From Impatiens glandulifera (Eukaryota; Streptophyta; Magnoliopsida; Ericales; Balsaminaceae), in the NCBI RefSeq assembly GCF_907164915.1, contig NC_061862.1, positions 31,645,628 through 31,709,627 of the forward strand: a stretch of DNA of 64,000 bases. Direction: 5' to 3'. The first letter of the stretch is position 1; the number at the start of each line of letters is the position of its first letter. The position numbers and the translations under genes are program-made. The notes under the pieces were generated by a model that saw only the letters and a list, made by a program, of their open reading frames with translations, was not told the DNA's origin and did not search any database. Positions 1 to 11,702 of the stretch are shown piece after piece.

Positions 1-763
1 TTTCAATGTGTTCATCCTTAGAAGGAGAGCTGTTCAGAATAGATCCAATTTTCTGGATATTGACAGTGATGATGACGAGTGGCAGGAAGTAAATGAAAAT
101 CCGAAAGAAGACGACATGTCTCTTGATTACGCATATAATAATCATGGCATTTTGTTGGATAATGACGATGATTCTCCCGCTGGTAATAGGTTGTCTGGTA
201 TATTTGGTAGTCACAGCAACTATAGTGAATGGTTGAGCAGGAATCACTTCCCATCTTTAATGAAAGGGCTCGAACAAGATGATGATGATACTTCTGATGA
301 AGAGGAGGATGATGATACAGACAATGATGATCAAGAGAATGAAACTGATAACTACGAATGCAACGATGATTTGGAAGACAATGCTCCTGTTTTGCAAACA
401 AATATGGTTAATTATGCTGGAAAAGATGTGAAGCATAATAATTTTGCTGTGGAGGCTAAGGCTGAGCAGAAAAGGGGGAGTTGGAATGAAAGTGTAACTT
501 TTGAATGTCAGCATAATAATTTTGCTGTGGAGGCTAAGGCTGAGCGGAAAAAGGGGAGTTGGACTGAAAGTGTTGGCGGGGCGGTTAATGGCGTGGTGGA
601 GGGGCATGGATATCTATTAGATTTGTCTGATGTTAGTAGGGTTTGGGATGGAAGGTATCCAACTACGGCTGCTGCTGCTGCGAAAGATGTGGATCTGTTA
701 CCTACTTGCAATATGATGGAAGAGATTTTTGGGGAATCAAACAGCAAGTCTAGTGACAGCTAA
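1..763 (+). CDS. 3' end of an acidic protein gene, unrecognised (5' partial)
   Basis: An open frame enters from the left edge (codons start at base 2) and ends at TAA 761-763, so only the last roughly 253 residues are visible and the real start lies outside. The protein is rich in Asp and Glu, with runs such as DSDDDEW near the start and EEEDDD around residue 100, and Asn-rich stretches. No catalytic or fold motif is recognisable. The segment HNNFAVEAKAE occurs twice, 26 residues apart. An alanine run (TTAAAAAK) lies near the C-terminus, which ends in a serine-rich tail. Low complexity argues for a disordered, perhaps nuclear, region, but that is inference. The frame stays open for over 250 codons in AT-rich DNA and has codon-like composition, so coding status is likely. 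It is probably a terminal exon. Confidence 0.6.
   Translation, partial: FNVFILRRRAVQNRSNFLDIDSDDDEWQEVNENPKEDDMSLDYAYNNHGILLDNDDDSPAGNRLSGIFGSHSNYSEWLSRNHFPSLMKGLEQDDDDTSDEEEDDDTDNDDQENETDNYECNDDLEDNAPVLQTNMVNYAGKDVKHNNFAVEAKAEQKRGSWNESVTFECQHNNFAVEAKAERKKGSWTESVGGAVNGVVEGHGYLLDLSDVSRVWDGRYPTTAAAAAKDVDLLPTCNMMEEIFGESNSKSSDS
433..573 (+). repeat. In-frame tandem duplication inside the acidic protein gene
   Basis: Two copies of about 63 bp start at 433 and 511, exactly 78 bp (26 codons) apart, with few differences. Both encode HNNFAVEAKAE followed by a K/R-rich GSW-ESV segment. The period is a multiple of three, so the frame is kept. Confidence 0.85.
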
Positions 764-2551
764 ACAAGTGGTAGGTGAAGAACCTCCAAAGATGGTAATT
801 CCTAATTTTATTTATATTAAATATAAAAATGCAGGGTGCTGCATTAATAATAATAATAATAATATAGCATTCTCTTATTTACTATCCCTTGCTTTGGGGG
901 TGTGGTGGGGGTTTGAGTACAAAATTGGAATATTTTGGGAGGATGACATCTATAGAATTTTCTTCTTTGTATTAGAAGACAGCACCAATGGTGGAGTAAC
1001 TTCTTCCATATATATATATAGATAGATAGAGATGTATGATAGCTGAATTTTGGTATTTGGGTTTTTTGGATGTTAGGTTGTTCTTGAAGATGTTGGGGGG
1101 AAATCAATGTAAATTTGATGGAATCTGTTGTGTTATTTTGTAATATAATTAGAGATGTAGATAACTTTTTTCCATGATTCCATCCCATTCAATGATATTT
1201 TGTTATATATTATATTGTATCTGTCACAGATTGATTCCCTGCATTTCTGGGGGTAAAAATTGGAAATCATTCTTGTATGATCATCATCATCATCAAGGAG
1301 AGGCTTAGCTAGCTGCATTCTCTTAGTTGTATTAATGTTTCTTGACCTGATCCATAATCTCAACTCCAATGGCTGGTGTGACTTGGAATAATAGAAGGTG
1401 TTAGAAACTAGCTGTGGTCCAATCCAGTTCGACGATCATACGCCTTTATTCATGCTTCTTTCTTTTAAACTGTATTTTTTTTTTTTTTTTGCGTTTTGAT
1501 CTCTCGAGAAGGGATTTTGCATAATTGAGTTTATTCTTCTACTATTTTGTAAGATTCAGACGTTTTCAAAGAGGAAAACAGTGGCAAATGGTTTTGATGC
1601 AACAATACAAACATGCATTATTCATGCTGGCCAGGCATTATGATTACTTGCCCCTTCCAGAATTGAATCAAAAACAAATAATTTAAACTGAAAAGGAATA
1701 ACTTGTCTGTTTTGGGATTTCTTAAGAAATGTTAATTAAAGATCAAACTTTTAAACCAAATAAAAACAAGCTTTTTATTAAGTTAGGAAGCTACCCTCAA
1801 AGATTTTACAGCTTTGAATGAAGGTATTATATGTTTATTGTTGGAAAATTTATTAGCTAAATATAACATTGATTAATAATAGGATCAAACGTTAATTTGA
1901 AGAAATCCACAATTTATATTTGGAATTTAATCAGATTAAATGAAAAGTAAAGTAATTTAAAGAAACCCTGGATTGGACCCTGCAAAATCTGATCGTCCGA
2001 TTTGAAGAGCGCAATATTCTCTGAAAGAACACGTGTTGCACAAATCTTCATTCCATTCCATTCCATTCCAATCTTTTTACTTCCATGCATGAAATTCTCC
2101 TCCAAATATAACAACAACATAACATCAAAACAAAAACAAAACAAAACGACGAGATACAGAGAGAGAGAGAAACGGTGTCAGTGCTTCTGTTTTGATGGCT
2201 CATCATCATCTTCTTCTTCTTCTTCATGGGTGTCTTCTGTATGTTCATGATCAGTATTGGCGACCCTTTACTTCAAAGCTAGCTTTGTTTTCATCAAAAT
2301 TTGTCTGATCTCTCGTATAGTTCGTAACTGTCTGTCAGCTTAGTTATACTCCTTCTTTATTCTCTTTGCTGTGACTGTACGTGATCTGGGTATAATCAAT
2401 TTGTTCTTACTTACTTACTTCCTTCCTTCCCTGTTTCATCGACATTTGCCCTCTTTTCGTTCAAGATCCGAACTTCAGTTCTCAAATGGATCACTGATCT
2501 TGATTTCTGTATTGGGTCATCTTGTTAATCGATTTCATCGTTTCAATCTCG
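764..2551. other. 3' UTR of the acidic gene, then upstream region and leader of the C2H2 gene
   Basis: No gene seen. It contains an AT-rich 3' flank with short (TA)n and (ATC)n tracts. Towards the zinc-finger gene it becomes a typical plant leader: a CCATT repeat near 2047-2070, a short GA run near 2160-2171, a CTT run near 2208-2226 and TTAC/TTCC repeats near 2409-2432. Confidence 0.7.
2028..2037. promoter_or_regulatory. G-box palindrome upstream of the C2H2 gene
   Basis: A perfect 10-bp palindrome, AACACGTGTT, containing the CACGTG G-box core at 2030-2035, lies about 515 bp before the zinc-finger start codon. G-boxes bind bZIP and bHLH factors and are frequent in stress-responsive promoters. 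Function here is inferred from the motif only. Confidence 0.45.
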
Positions 2552-3799
2552 ATGGAGGAAGATCAGGAATTGAGATTTGTTTGCAAACTGTGTAACAAGA
2601 AGTACCCAAGTGGGAAATCATTGGGTGGACACATGAGGTCTCACGTGTTAGCTAATTCATCTGAATCAGATGAAAAAACAGATCACATTATTAACAACTC
2701 ATCCAATAAGTTATCAAGATTCGAGCTTGGTGGTGGTGGAGGAGGAGGAGGAGGAGGGAATTCCAACTCCGGCTATGTCTTAAGAGAGAATCCGAAGAAA
2801 TCATGGAGGGCTAAAGACTCTCCAATTGCTAATAATATTAATGGAAACCAACATCAGCAGCAGCATCAGCAGCAGCAAGATAAGTTGATGGTATGCAGGC
2901 AATGTGGAAAAGGGTTTCAATCACTCAAAGCTTTATGTGGTCACATGGCTTGTCATTCCGATAGAGAAAGAGGATCTAAAGATGATGATTCTTCGTGGAA
3001 TACTGAGAATCATCAGAAAATGGTAACGGATAGTCATTCCGATACAGAATCCGACGCTCTCAGCCGCCGTAGCAGCCAAATGACGAGGTATTATAATAAC
3101 TGTTCATCTTCTTCTGAGATAGATCATGAACAGGAAGAACTAGCCCTGTGTTTGATGATGTTGTCTAGAGAATCTGGAAAATGGGTAAACATGAATTCCA
3201 GTCATCTAGTCGATTCATCAATATCTGATCATAATAATAGTGATTCAGTTGTCTCCGAAACTAAATCATACAGTAACAGAACTAGAATTCTTTCTGATAA
3301 TTCTGATTCTGGGTATTTCATGAATGAACCTGAGACTGAAACTGATCAGAAGATGGAATCTGGATATGAAATCGAGAAGAAAAAGACAGTTTCTTTAACT
3401 GATCATCGTGAGTTTCAATTGCAAACTAAAAATTCATCCCCAAAGAAGAAAAAAACAGCTTCTTTAAGTGTTAATGTTGATGGAAGTAAGAATGTTTTCA
3501 AGAGGAGCAAACATCATTATAATCAGCATCATCATAGTAATAATACAAATAGCGATGATTTGGAACGGCCGGTTAAATCATCAAAGAAGATGAAAGGACA
3601 TGTATGTCCAATTTGCAATAGGGTGTTCAAATCTGGTCAAGCTCTTGGTGGGCATAAAAGATCTCATTTTCTTGTGGGTGCTTCTCAAGAAAGAAACCAT
3701 CATCATCATCATAGTAGAACAACAGTACTAATGAAGCAGGAAGAATCTGAAAGTCATGATTTTCTTGATCTTAATCTTCCTCCGCCAACAGAGGAATGA
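2552..3799 (+). CDS. Three-finger C2H2 zinc-finger repressor, ZAT1/4/9-like
   Basis: Intronless, 415 residues. The start is ATG 2552, because the open frame extends further upstream only through non-ATG codons and finger 1 begins at residue 9. Finger 1 (C11, C14, H27, H31) has the helix SLGGH. Finger 2 (VCRQCGKGF, about residues 112-135) has KALCGH instead of the plant signature QALGGH. Finger 3 (VCPICNRVF, about residue 351) has canonical QALGGH. The C-terminus ends in an EAR repression motif, DFLDLNLPPP. A glycine run (about residues 61-71), His/Gln-rich linkers and basic KKKK patches fit a nuclear factor with long disordered spacers. Plant proteins of this layout (ZAT1, ZAT4, ZAT9) are DNA-binding repressors, often stress-linked. 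Orthology to one of them is not resolved. The family call is secure. Confidence 0.93.
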   Translation: MEEDQELRFVCKLCNKKYPSGKSLGGHMRSHVLANSSESDEKTDHIINNSSNKLSRFELGGGGGGGGGGNSNSGYVLRENPKKSWRAKDSPIANNINGNQHQQQHQQQQDKLMVCRQCGKGFQSLKALCGHMACHSDRERGSKDDDSSWNTENHQKMVTDSHSDTESDALSRRSSQMTRYYNNCSSSSEIDHEQEELALCLMMLSRESGKWVNMNSSHLVDSSISDHNNSDSVVSETKSYSNRTRILSDNSDSGYFMNEPETETDQKMESGYEIEKKKTVSLTDHREFQLQTKNSSPKKKKTASLSVNVDGSKNVFKRSKHHYNQHHHSNNTNSDDLERPVKSSKKMKGHVCPICNRVFKSGQALGGHKRSHFLVGASQERNHHHHHSRTTVLMKQEESESHDFLDLNLPPPTEE

Positions 3800-4421
3800 A
3801 GAACACCCAGAAAGAAAAAAAATATATATCTTTTTGGCCAAATAATTGGCCTTTTAATCAAAACCTTAATTTTGAAGGTTTAATGGTTACTTTGGACTTA
3901 TGCTTTTTTTTTTGCTTTGCTGGCGGTTGGGTCAGTTCTACAGCTCTATATGAATCTTCATGTTCTTTTTCTTCTCTTCAATCTATTGCACACTTGATCA
4001 GAAAACAATGGTTTTTCTAATAACTGATTTCTCCAATGTATGTGCAAAGTGGGAAGAAAGGTATTTTTTTTCTTTCTTTCTTTCTTTTGCTTTCTTTAAT
4101 GTGGGGGAAAGAAGAATATATATCATTAACTGTCCATTTGCATGTTTTTTCACAAATTAACATGATCTGTCTAATCTCTTCCTTGAAACCATGTAAAGTA
4201 CAGTGAGAACTGATCATGTTCATCCAGCCTTTTTTGTTTCATGATTCTTTTCAAATAACCAGCTTTAAAAAAAATAAATTAAAACTGGGTATTTTTGTAT
4301 CTTGAGAGAAGAATATTGTGTTAAATAGATTAAAAACACAAGGGGAGACAAAAAGCACTATGTGGGGTCTATATGTTAAACACTGATCAACTCTGGCAAG
4401 AAATTTTTGAAATTTTCAACT

Positions 4422-4611
4422 GACAGTAAAAATGATGGGTAACTTCAAGAATATGTAAAGGGTTAATTATCTCAAATTCTCAATGCCCATTCCACAAATG
4501 ATATCTGAAATCAACAAAAATACTAAATAATTGGGTTCATTTGAAAACCAAAAGAACAGTCAAAAATTTCAGCCTAGACAGTAAAAATGATGGGTAACTT
4601 CAAGAATATGT
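4422..4611 (+). repeat. Separated direct repeat of about 35 bp
   Basis: The stretch beginning GACAGTAAAAATGATGGG is found at 4422-4456 and again at 4577-4611, 155 bp apart and virtually identical across 35 bp. It lies in the 3' flank of the C2H2 gene. Confidence 0.8.
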
Positions 4612-7600
4612 GAAGGATGATGATGGGGGTTAGATATTATTGCAGTTATTTGGGGGTGATTCTGAAAATTGATCTTGGTGTGTGTCATGTATATTTGCTT
4701 TAACTTATATAATAGAATAGAATATTTCTTTTTCTGGTGAATGGGTCCATTTAATTGGTAATATTAACTATGAAAGTGACAATAAAACGAGTCAACTCAG
4801 AACTGTATATGATAATTATTAACATATTCTCAGATAGAATTCATATATGTTGTAAATATAGGAATTATGAGTTTCCAGTGGGGTCTCAATTTGATTATAT
4901 AATAATTAACAAAATTTGTTAATCAATAATGGTAATAATTTTAATCTCAAAATCTACTTCACCTCTAAGTATATATGTTTATAGGATTTGATTTGATTTT
5001 CTTTTAAACATGAATAACTAACTAGTTCGATAAAATTGAGATTTTAAGTAAAATAACTAAAACTACGAATATCCCTATTACGGTTAAGAATCAAATACAA
5101 GAAAAACGTAAGATATGAGTTAATTAAGAAGGAAACTTAATTAGAAATGGTAGTTTGAATGTCACAAACTAGCTTAATTAGTAATGATAATTTGAGAGGC
5201 CCTTGTTTAGGCTACTTTCCATGGAATAAGTTTTGGGGACCATTAGATTTACCTACAAATTAAAGATCTCACACATACTTGATTTTAGGAAAAAAACATA
5301 TAAAAAACTAATAATGACTCTTATTTTAACTAAGAGCGTTATTAGGGTGATTTAAATTTTAAGAAAAAAGTAATAAAAGAAAATAAGAATTTACTTGTTC
5401 ACACTTTTATATTTTTAGAACTTAATTAGGATTTAGAATTATAGTTAAGAATTGTCTAGTTTAAAGTGTTGCAAAATATAGGAATTTAAAATTATACAAT
5501 ACTTGTTTTTCTCTCCTTAGAAGCTGTCTTTTTGTTTTTTTTTTTAATTTCTTGTACTTGCATTTTTGTAATCGAAAATACAAAATTTAACTTAAAAAGA
5601 ATTCTACTAATATATTATCATAGAACTTAGACAACCCAAACAGGACCCAATCTGTCTTTGTATTATGTTGGAAAATTACTTCTTAGTGGCCCATAAAGTC
5701 ATCGAATATTGATAGTGGGCTGGTGGTGGTCCATAAAGTAATGGGCTTCCTTGAACTAGGCCCATTTAATATTTGATTGATTTATGGACTTGACTCGTTT
5801 TATTGTCATTTTCATAAATACATTTAAATTATATAATATTTATTTTAGGACTAAAGTAGCTGACTATTTTGCTTTCAAATATAAATTAAATAGTTTGAAA
5901 ATCTAAATTAATTTTATTTTTCATTTTGTATATATATATAAACTATTACATTTGATAGCTTTACCATTTTCGGCTAAAAGGGTCATATTATAATTTCCTG
6001 TACTTAAAAAAAATTAAATTAAACTTGTATTAACAAAATGAGTTAACTAAAAAAATCACAAAACAAATAATTACAAGTCATATTTATAATCTTAGAATTG
6101 ATATTGCAATTTAATTTAATATGGATAATTTAATTATATAGGGATTATTGGAAAAGAACAGTTTATCATCCTTGTACGCATGCGTTTCAATAGTGACTTT
6201 TCACGAGGTAACCTTTTGAGGATATTTAGATTGTGATGGCTCACCATCTTTTCTATTTTTTCAATCCTAATTAGAATTAATTAGTGTAACTTTTATTATT
6301 TTATTTTCAAAACAAATAATAATTTGGTTGGTGACTGATTTCTAATTAATTTCTAAAACATATTTTAAAAATAAGATTATTTGAAAAAGTAGACATGGAA
6401 AATATCAATTAAATTAATGCGTGCTAGCTTTTACTTTAGTAGCAAGCCTTGCCCTCCCCCACATAATTACATTTCAGATTCTTTCTTTTATGCTTCGAAA
6501 TTCCACAAAGGTTAGGCAAACCCACAAAAGTGCTCCTAAAAAGTTTTATTTTTTAGTGATTTTTTTGAAAAGAATTTTTTTTTGTGTTGGTTTCGTTTTT
6601 ATTGTTAAACTTAATTTATAACTTTTTTTTTAATGATTTGACTTTTCAAACCGACGGCAATGTGTAGATGACTTTTGCATTTTTTATGGATAAATAAAAA
6701 TAAATGAAAAGGAATTATATTTTAAAAAAATTGTATTTAAGATTATAACTTTGTTTATTTTGAAAATGGTTTTATGAAATATTACAAAAATAGAGTATGG
6801 TGCTAGTTACTTATAAATAAATAAAAACATATTTTGTATTGTGTTTTTTTTTGCAATTATTACTATTTGTTTGTTGGTTTGTTTTTTAGACGGAAATTGT
6901 CATTTCTTTCATTATTTGGTTTTGATGATTACCCTTCTATCAACTTCGGAGTTTGTTGTTGATGTTTTGGAGCGCTCTCTCCAACTTTTTTCATTAAATC
7001 TAGACTCGAGATCTTCTGGATCGAATAGTAAATGAAAAGTAGTACTGCATTTAAAATAACTAAAAAAGGATATTTGTGAATTTGAGCTGTCTTAACTTGA
7101 TTGTATGTTTGAATTCTTAGTTATTTGGATATCATTGTCTACTTGCTTTAGTGTTTTGTGTCCATTCCTAGGGTTTTGTTTTGATTTTCTGCAAATGTTT
7201 TTGTTATTGGCTTAAACGACGAAAACAAATAAATATGTAAATATCTATCCCTTGCTATGTTAAAAGTATAAAATAAACAATTTCGATAAAACTTTTTTAT
7301 AATTTATTAAAGCAATGACACAAGATACATTAATCAAAATTTTGAGGATCAAGCCATTTGAATTTTTAAATAACAAGAAAGACTTACGTTTGAAAACTAA
7401 AATGGAGGTTCAATCATAAAAGCAATTAGATGAAAGTGGTGGATTCAACATGCGCCAATGTGCGGTTCTTCAAGACGGTGGACGCTAACAAACTATATGA
7501 ACATTATTCTTGAATTGGACGAAAATGGAACTTGATCATGGTTACAAAGTTTTGCTTATCCAATGATGAAGGATACTTGCATATTCGAAAAGTGAACAGT

Positions 7601-7708
7601 TAAATATTATCTTCTTTGTAAACATATTATAAATTTCAATTTTATTGTCCCTAGAAAAAAATGCCTAATAAGTTATGAGAAATTAAAAAAAAAATAGCAT
7701 ATATCATA

Positions 7709-7718
<10 letters not shown>

Positions 7719-7749
<31 letters not shown>
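7719..7749. repeat. (AT)n microsatellite
   Basis: About 15 uninterrupted TA dinucleotides are directly visible. Confidence 0.9.
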
Positions 7750-7751
<2 letters not shown>

Positions 7752-8945
7752 AAAGAAACAATATTTGAAAGTCCCTCACTAATTTTAGTTTTCAATCATT
7801 TTTGTATATTGATTGAAATCTTAAAATCGAAAAAAAATATATTTACAGAATTGTTTTGTACTACATGATATGTAACATAAGAACTATTATAGAAATTGGG
7901 AGAGTACTTATATTATTATATATTAATAATATTATTATTATTATACATATGATCATCATCTATTGTACAAATTCAAATAATTAATTAGATCCGCAGTAGC
8001 TTGGTGAGGATAAATTATAAATAAAATATATCCACAGATCGATGAGATCAATGATATAATCTATTATATAATTAAGCTACTAATTGAGAGAGAAATGGAA
8101 AAGCAAATAAATATTAACTAATAGGAAGGAAGAGAAGAGAAGACTAACACATGATCTTGAAGAAGTCATATATAGAAGCTAGCTAGCTAGCTAGCTATGG
8201 GCCAAACTTTGAAGATCATCCAAAACTTGGCTTTCTCCTCCATTGCATGCATGCGAATCAGAACCCTCTTCATATTTTTTTTTGAAAAGTGATGAACTTT
8301 TCAACTCATGTAGTGGTGGTAACCCACAAATCTGATATTGATATCTGAATATCAAAATTTTCAAATTAGAGATATTGTTAATATGTAAATTGATTCCCTA
8401 GCTAACTACTATAAGTTAAAAAATATTCACACAAGTACTTGATTATTAATTTAATTAGTGATAGAGAAATTAATGTAGTGGTGAGGAATGGTTTCTGTGT
8501 TAGTAGAAGATAATTAAAAGAAATTGCATCACTTTCTTTTGGTCCATTCAGATATTCTTTGAAAATGAGTGGTAATAGTTAATGGAGATTTAATTTAATT
8601 GGCCGAAAGAGAAAAAGAAAAAAAAAAAAAAAAGAGGCATTAGCTAGCATGCATGCATCTAGCCATCTAGGTACTATGCTATATATATATGAAAGATAGA
8701 TACATATATAATTGACTTCTTTTTAATCACATACATATATATTTATTACAGTTGACTCTATTATAATCAAGCAATTTTTAGCCATCAAGATTCTCTGTCT
8801 AATTAATATATGTGGGGACTATATGGAAAATTAATTTGATCACTTGTGTGGATGACAATAATTAGTATGTAACTTGTGTTTCTAATTTGGTTATATTAAT
8901 TAAATAATTTGTTATTTGTTAAAAAAATACATAATAAAATGGACG

Positions 8946-9412
8946 GAATTGTTAGATTGAGACTCTTTATTGGAAACCAATTGAGCTTTCAGATCTCACA
9001 ATTTGAAATTAATTATGGTTAAAATTATACGAAAAAAGGTTTTGTCTTAACGATTTTAAACACAGTTAACTTATTATTTAGATGACATTTATATATAAAT
9101 AAAAGATTCATGTGTCACTATTTTAACTACCGAATTTCAGTGAGTTGAGAGTTTAAACTATCTATTCATAAAATTCGATAGTCAAAACCCTTAATTCGCT
9201 GAAATTCGGTAGTTAAATTAGTAACAATATTGATATTTTATTTATTTATTTGTAAATGTCACGTGAATAATAGGTTAACGACATTTAAAATTAAGATAAA
9301 ACCTTATTTTATATAATTTTAACAATAAGAAAACTCAAATTGTGAGGTTTAAAATTAAGAAAAGATTTGAAATCACAATTTTTCTCTATAAAGAGTCACA
9401 ATTTGACAATTT
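8946..9412. mobile_element. Foldback MITE-like element
   Basis: The two halves are diverged inverted copies of each other over about 230 bp per arm. The left end (AATTGTTAGATTGAGACTC) pairs with the right end (rc AATTGTCAAATTGTGACTC). An inner block, AAAATTATACGAAAAAAGG, pairs with rc AAAATTATATAAAATAAGG. The centre pairs CTACCGAATTTCAG with its reverse complement. No open frame is inside. A long inverted repeat without coding capacity is typical of foldback MITEs. I could not identify the target duplication or superfamily. Confidence 0.75.
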
Positions 9413-9816
9413 TATAGGAAGGAAAACACAAATGTAAAAGAAAATATGAAAAATAATAATAATTAATTATAATCCTAGCTAGCTAATTAATCTTTCTTAG
9501 TAAAAGAATAAAATCTTTTAACTTAGAACTAAATCTCTTAATTAATATAGATGGAGCTAGATAGCTAGGCTTTCAGTGATATTAATGCTTCCACATCAAT
9601 ATATATTATGTATATTATTATTGATGGAATATCTGAGCAAACCCACCCAATAGATTGTGGATGTGGCTTATTATTATAAATAAATAATTTCCATCCAATT
9701 TAATTAAAGGCTGCCTAGCTAGATTATATATGATCAATTATTTTCCTCTTTCCAAATCTAACTAGATCACGATTTCTGATTTTGGTATACTACCAAACAA
9801 ACAATAGTACCGAAGC

Positions 9817-9841
9817 AATTAATTAATTAATTAATTAATTG
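9817..9841. repeat. (AATT)n microsatellite
   Basis: About six AATT units, directly visible, 70 bp beyond the 3' end of the WRKY gene. Confidence 0.85.
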
Positions 9842-9909
9842 AAGCTAGCTAGCATGCATTATCAAAATGATGAATTTTATATGAAAAGCATATATACTAA
9901 CCAAACCTT

Positions 9910-11648
9910 TCATTGATTGCGCATTCCTGGAGGCACAATGTCGCCAAGAAGCCCTTCATCCATTGTTGGGTTGGGTTGAGGAAATATCGATGTTTGATGA
10001 ACATGATGAGTCTCTCTAGCTGATAATTCATGACTTGTTGATGGTGATTCATGTGTCGATAGACTGCTGCTGGGAATTAGACCTTGATGGGAAAATTGAT
10101 TTCCTTGATAGTTAAATTGCAATATTGTTGATGATGACGATGATGGGTGGTGGTGGTGGTGGTTCATTTGGTTCATGTATGAAGAATAATCATGACTTGT
10201 AGTGGTGATAAATCCGCCTCTAGGGTATCCAATACTGTGATGACAATGCTGGCCTTCATATGTAGTGATGACAATAGTTGAGTCTTCGGATGATCGTTCA
10301 ACCCTTTTCTTTACTATGCATTTGCTGTTTGTGCACCTATAATAGCTCCTACATGCACAATTTTAAATTATTGTCAGATTTGAAATGTGGATAAAACATT
10401 TTTATGATTTAAACATGTAAGAGCAGATTGTAAGCTGGTACAAAACAAAAAGAGTGCCCACAAATCCAGTAAAATGAAACGAAAATTATGACAATTTCAA
10501 CTACTCAAACTCCCAAAATCAACACAATATATATAAAAATGTTAGATTCCAAATATATATATATCTTAGAGAAGGTTGAAGAAAACAATAAGCAACTTTT
10601 CTTTTAAACTTTTACAAAAAAAAAAAAAAAAAAAAAAAACTTATTTGGAGCTGATAAAAACTCAAATCACCTTTAAGAGAGGGTTGTCACCTACAAGTAC
10701 TATTCTACCCAGAATCTAAAAAGTTGAATCATGGTAGCATCTTAACTCTTTTTTCTTTTTCTTTTTCTTTCTAAAGATATCCAATATGCTGAGAGAGGAT
10801 TGCTTATCATTAACATTATTATTAATTTGACATTTCTGAAAATAATGAACATGAAATCTAATTAGTAACTGAATACTTCTATTTGGATTATGAATTTTAA
10901 AAATTAAATAGGTATAGATAAACAAGATATGAGGTAAGATATTATGGATAGATATATATGTAGAAACCAATTACTTAATTAATTGATGAGATAATATTTT
11001 GAAAAGTGACTTAATTAAGGTAGCAACTTAAGTATAATTATATTTGTCAAGAAAAATAAAAGCTTATTACATAACAAGCTGATCATAGAAGAATCTAGAG
11101 AGGATTAGCTAGTTTTGTAGACAATAGATGGATTTTTCTTTTTGAAAAAGTGAAACTTTACAATAAATGGAGGTTGAAAACTTTTTATTGCACAATCAAT
11201 TACAAACATAAATGGTTTCAGACTTTCAAAAAAAATAATATTTTAAAAAGAAACACTTTTTCATTAAATTTGGTCCTATAAAAATGACAGTACTAGCACA
11301 AATTAATATATATAGTCAACAAATACAGAACAAGTTAATTATGATATTATGAAACACATAATAACTATAAAAATAATTTAAGTTGAAATGAACCTTGTTA
11401 TGTATTAACCATTTTCATACAAAACTAAAAGAAGATATTTTATTGGTGAATGAAATTAACTTGATTTGTTATCTTTTCGACTTTTTTTGTTAAAGAGTAT
11501 TTTAGTTGGGCAGATGTAATATTGTTTGATTATTCCTAATTAATGTATCAATCAATCTTTGGGGTGTTATAGTGAACATATAGTAATTGCATCAGTACAA
11601 GGGAAGATATAACTTGTGTGCTACCTAATTGTAGTTTGGGTGGTCTAA

Positions 11649-11702
<54 letters not shown>

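Larger units (their letters stand above)
3800..9909. other. Long AT-rich intergenic region without a gene
   Basis: I see no supported gene on either strand; the short open frames here are low-complexity and start in AT-rich DNA. The region includes a separated direct repeat (4422-4611), AT and AATT microsatellites and a 467-bp foldback element (8946-9412). Confidence 0.7.

Noticed and set aside
10716..10970. Minus-strand open frame inside WRKY57 intron 2
   Set aside because: No homology; AT-rich and Lys-run-containing; the intron boundaries around it are well supported by the WRKY domain.
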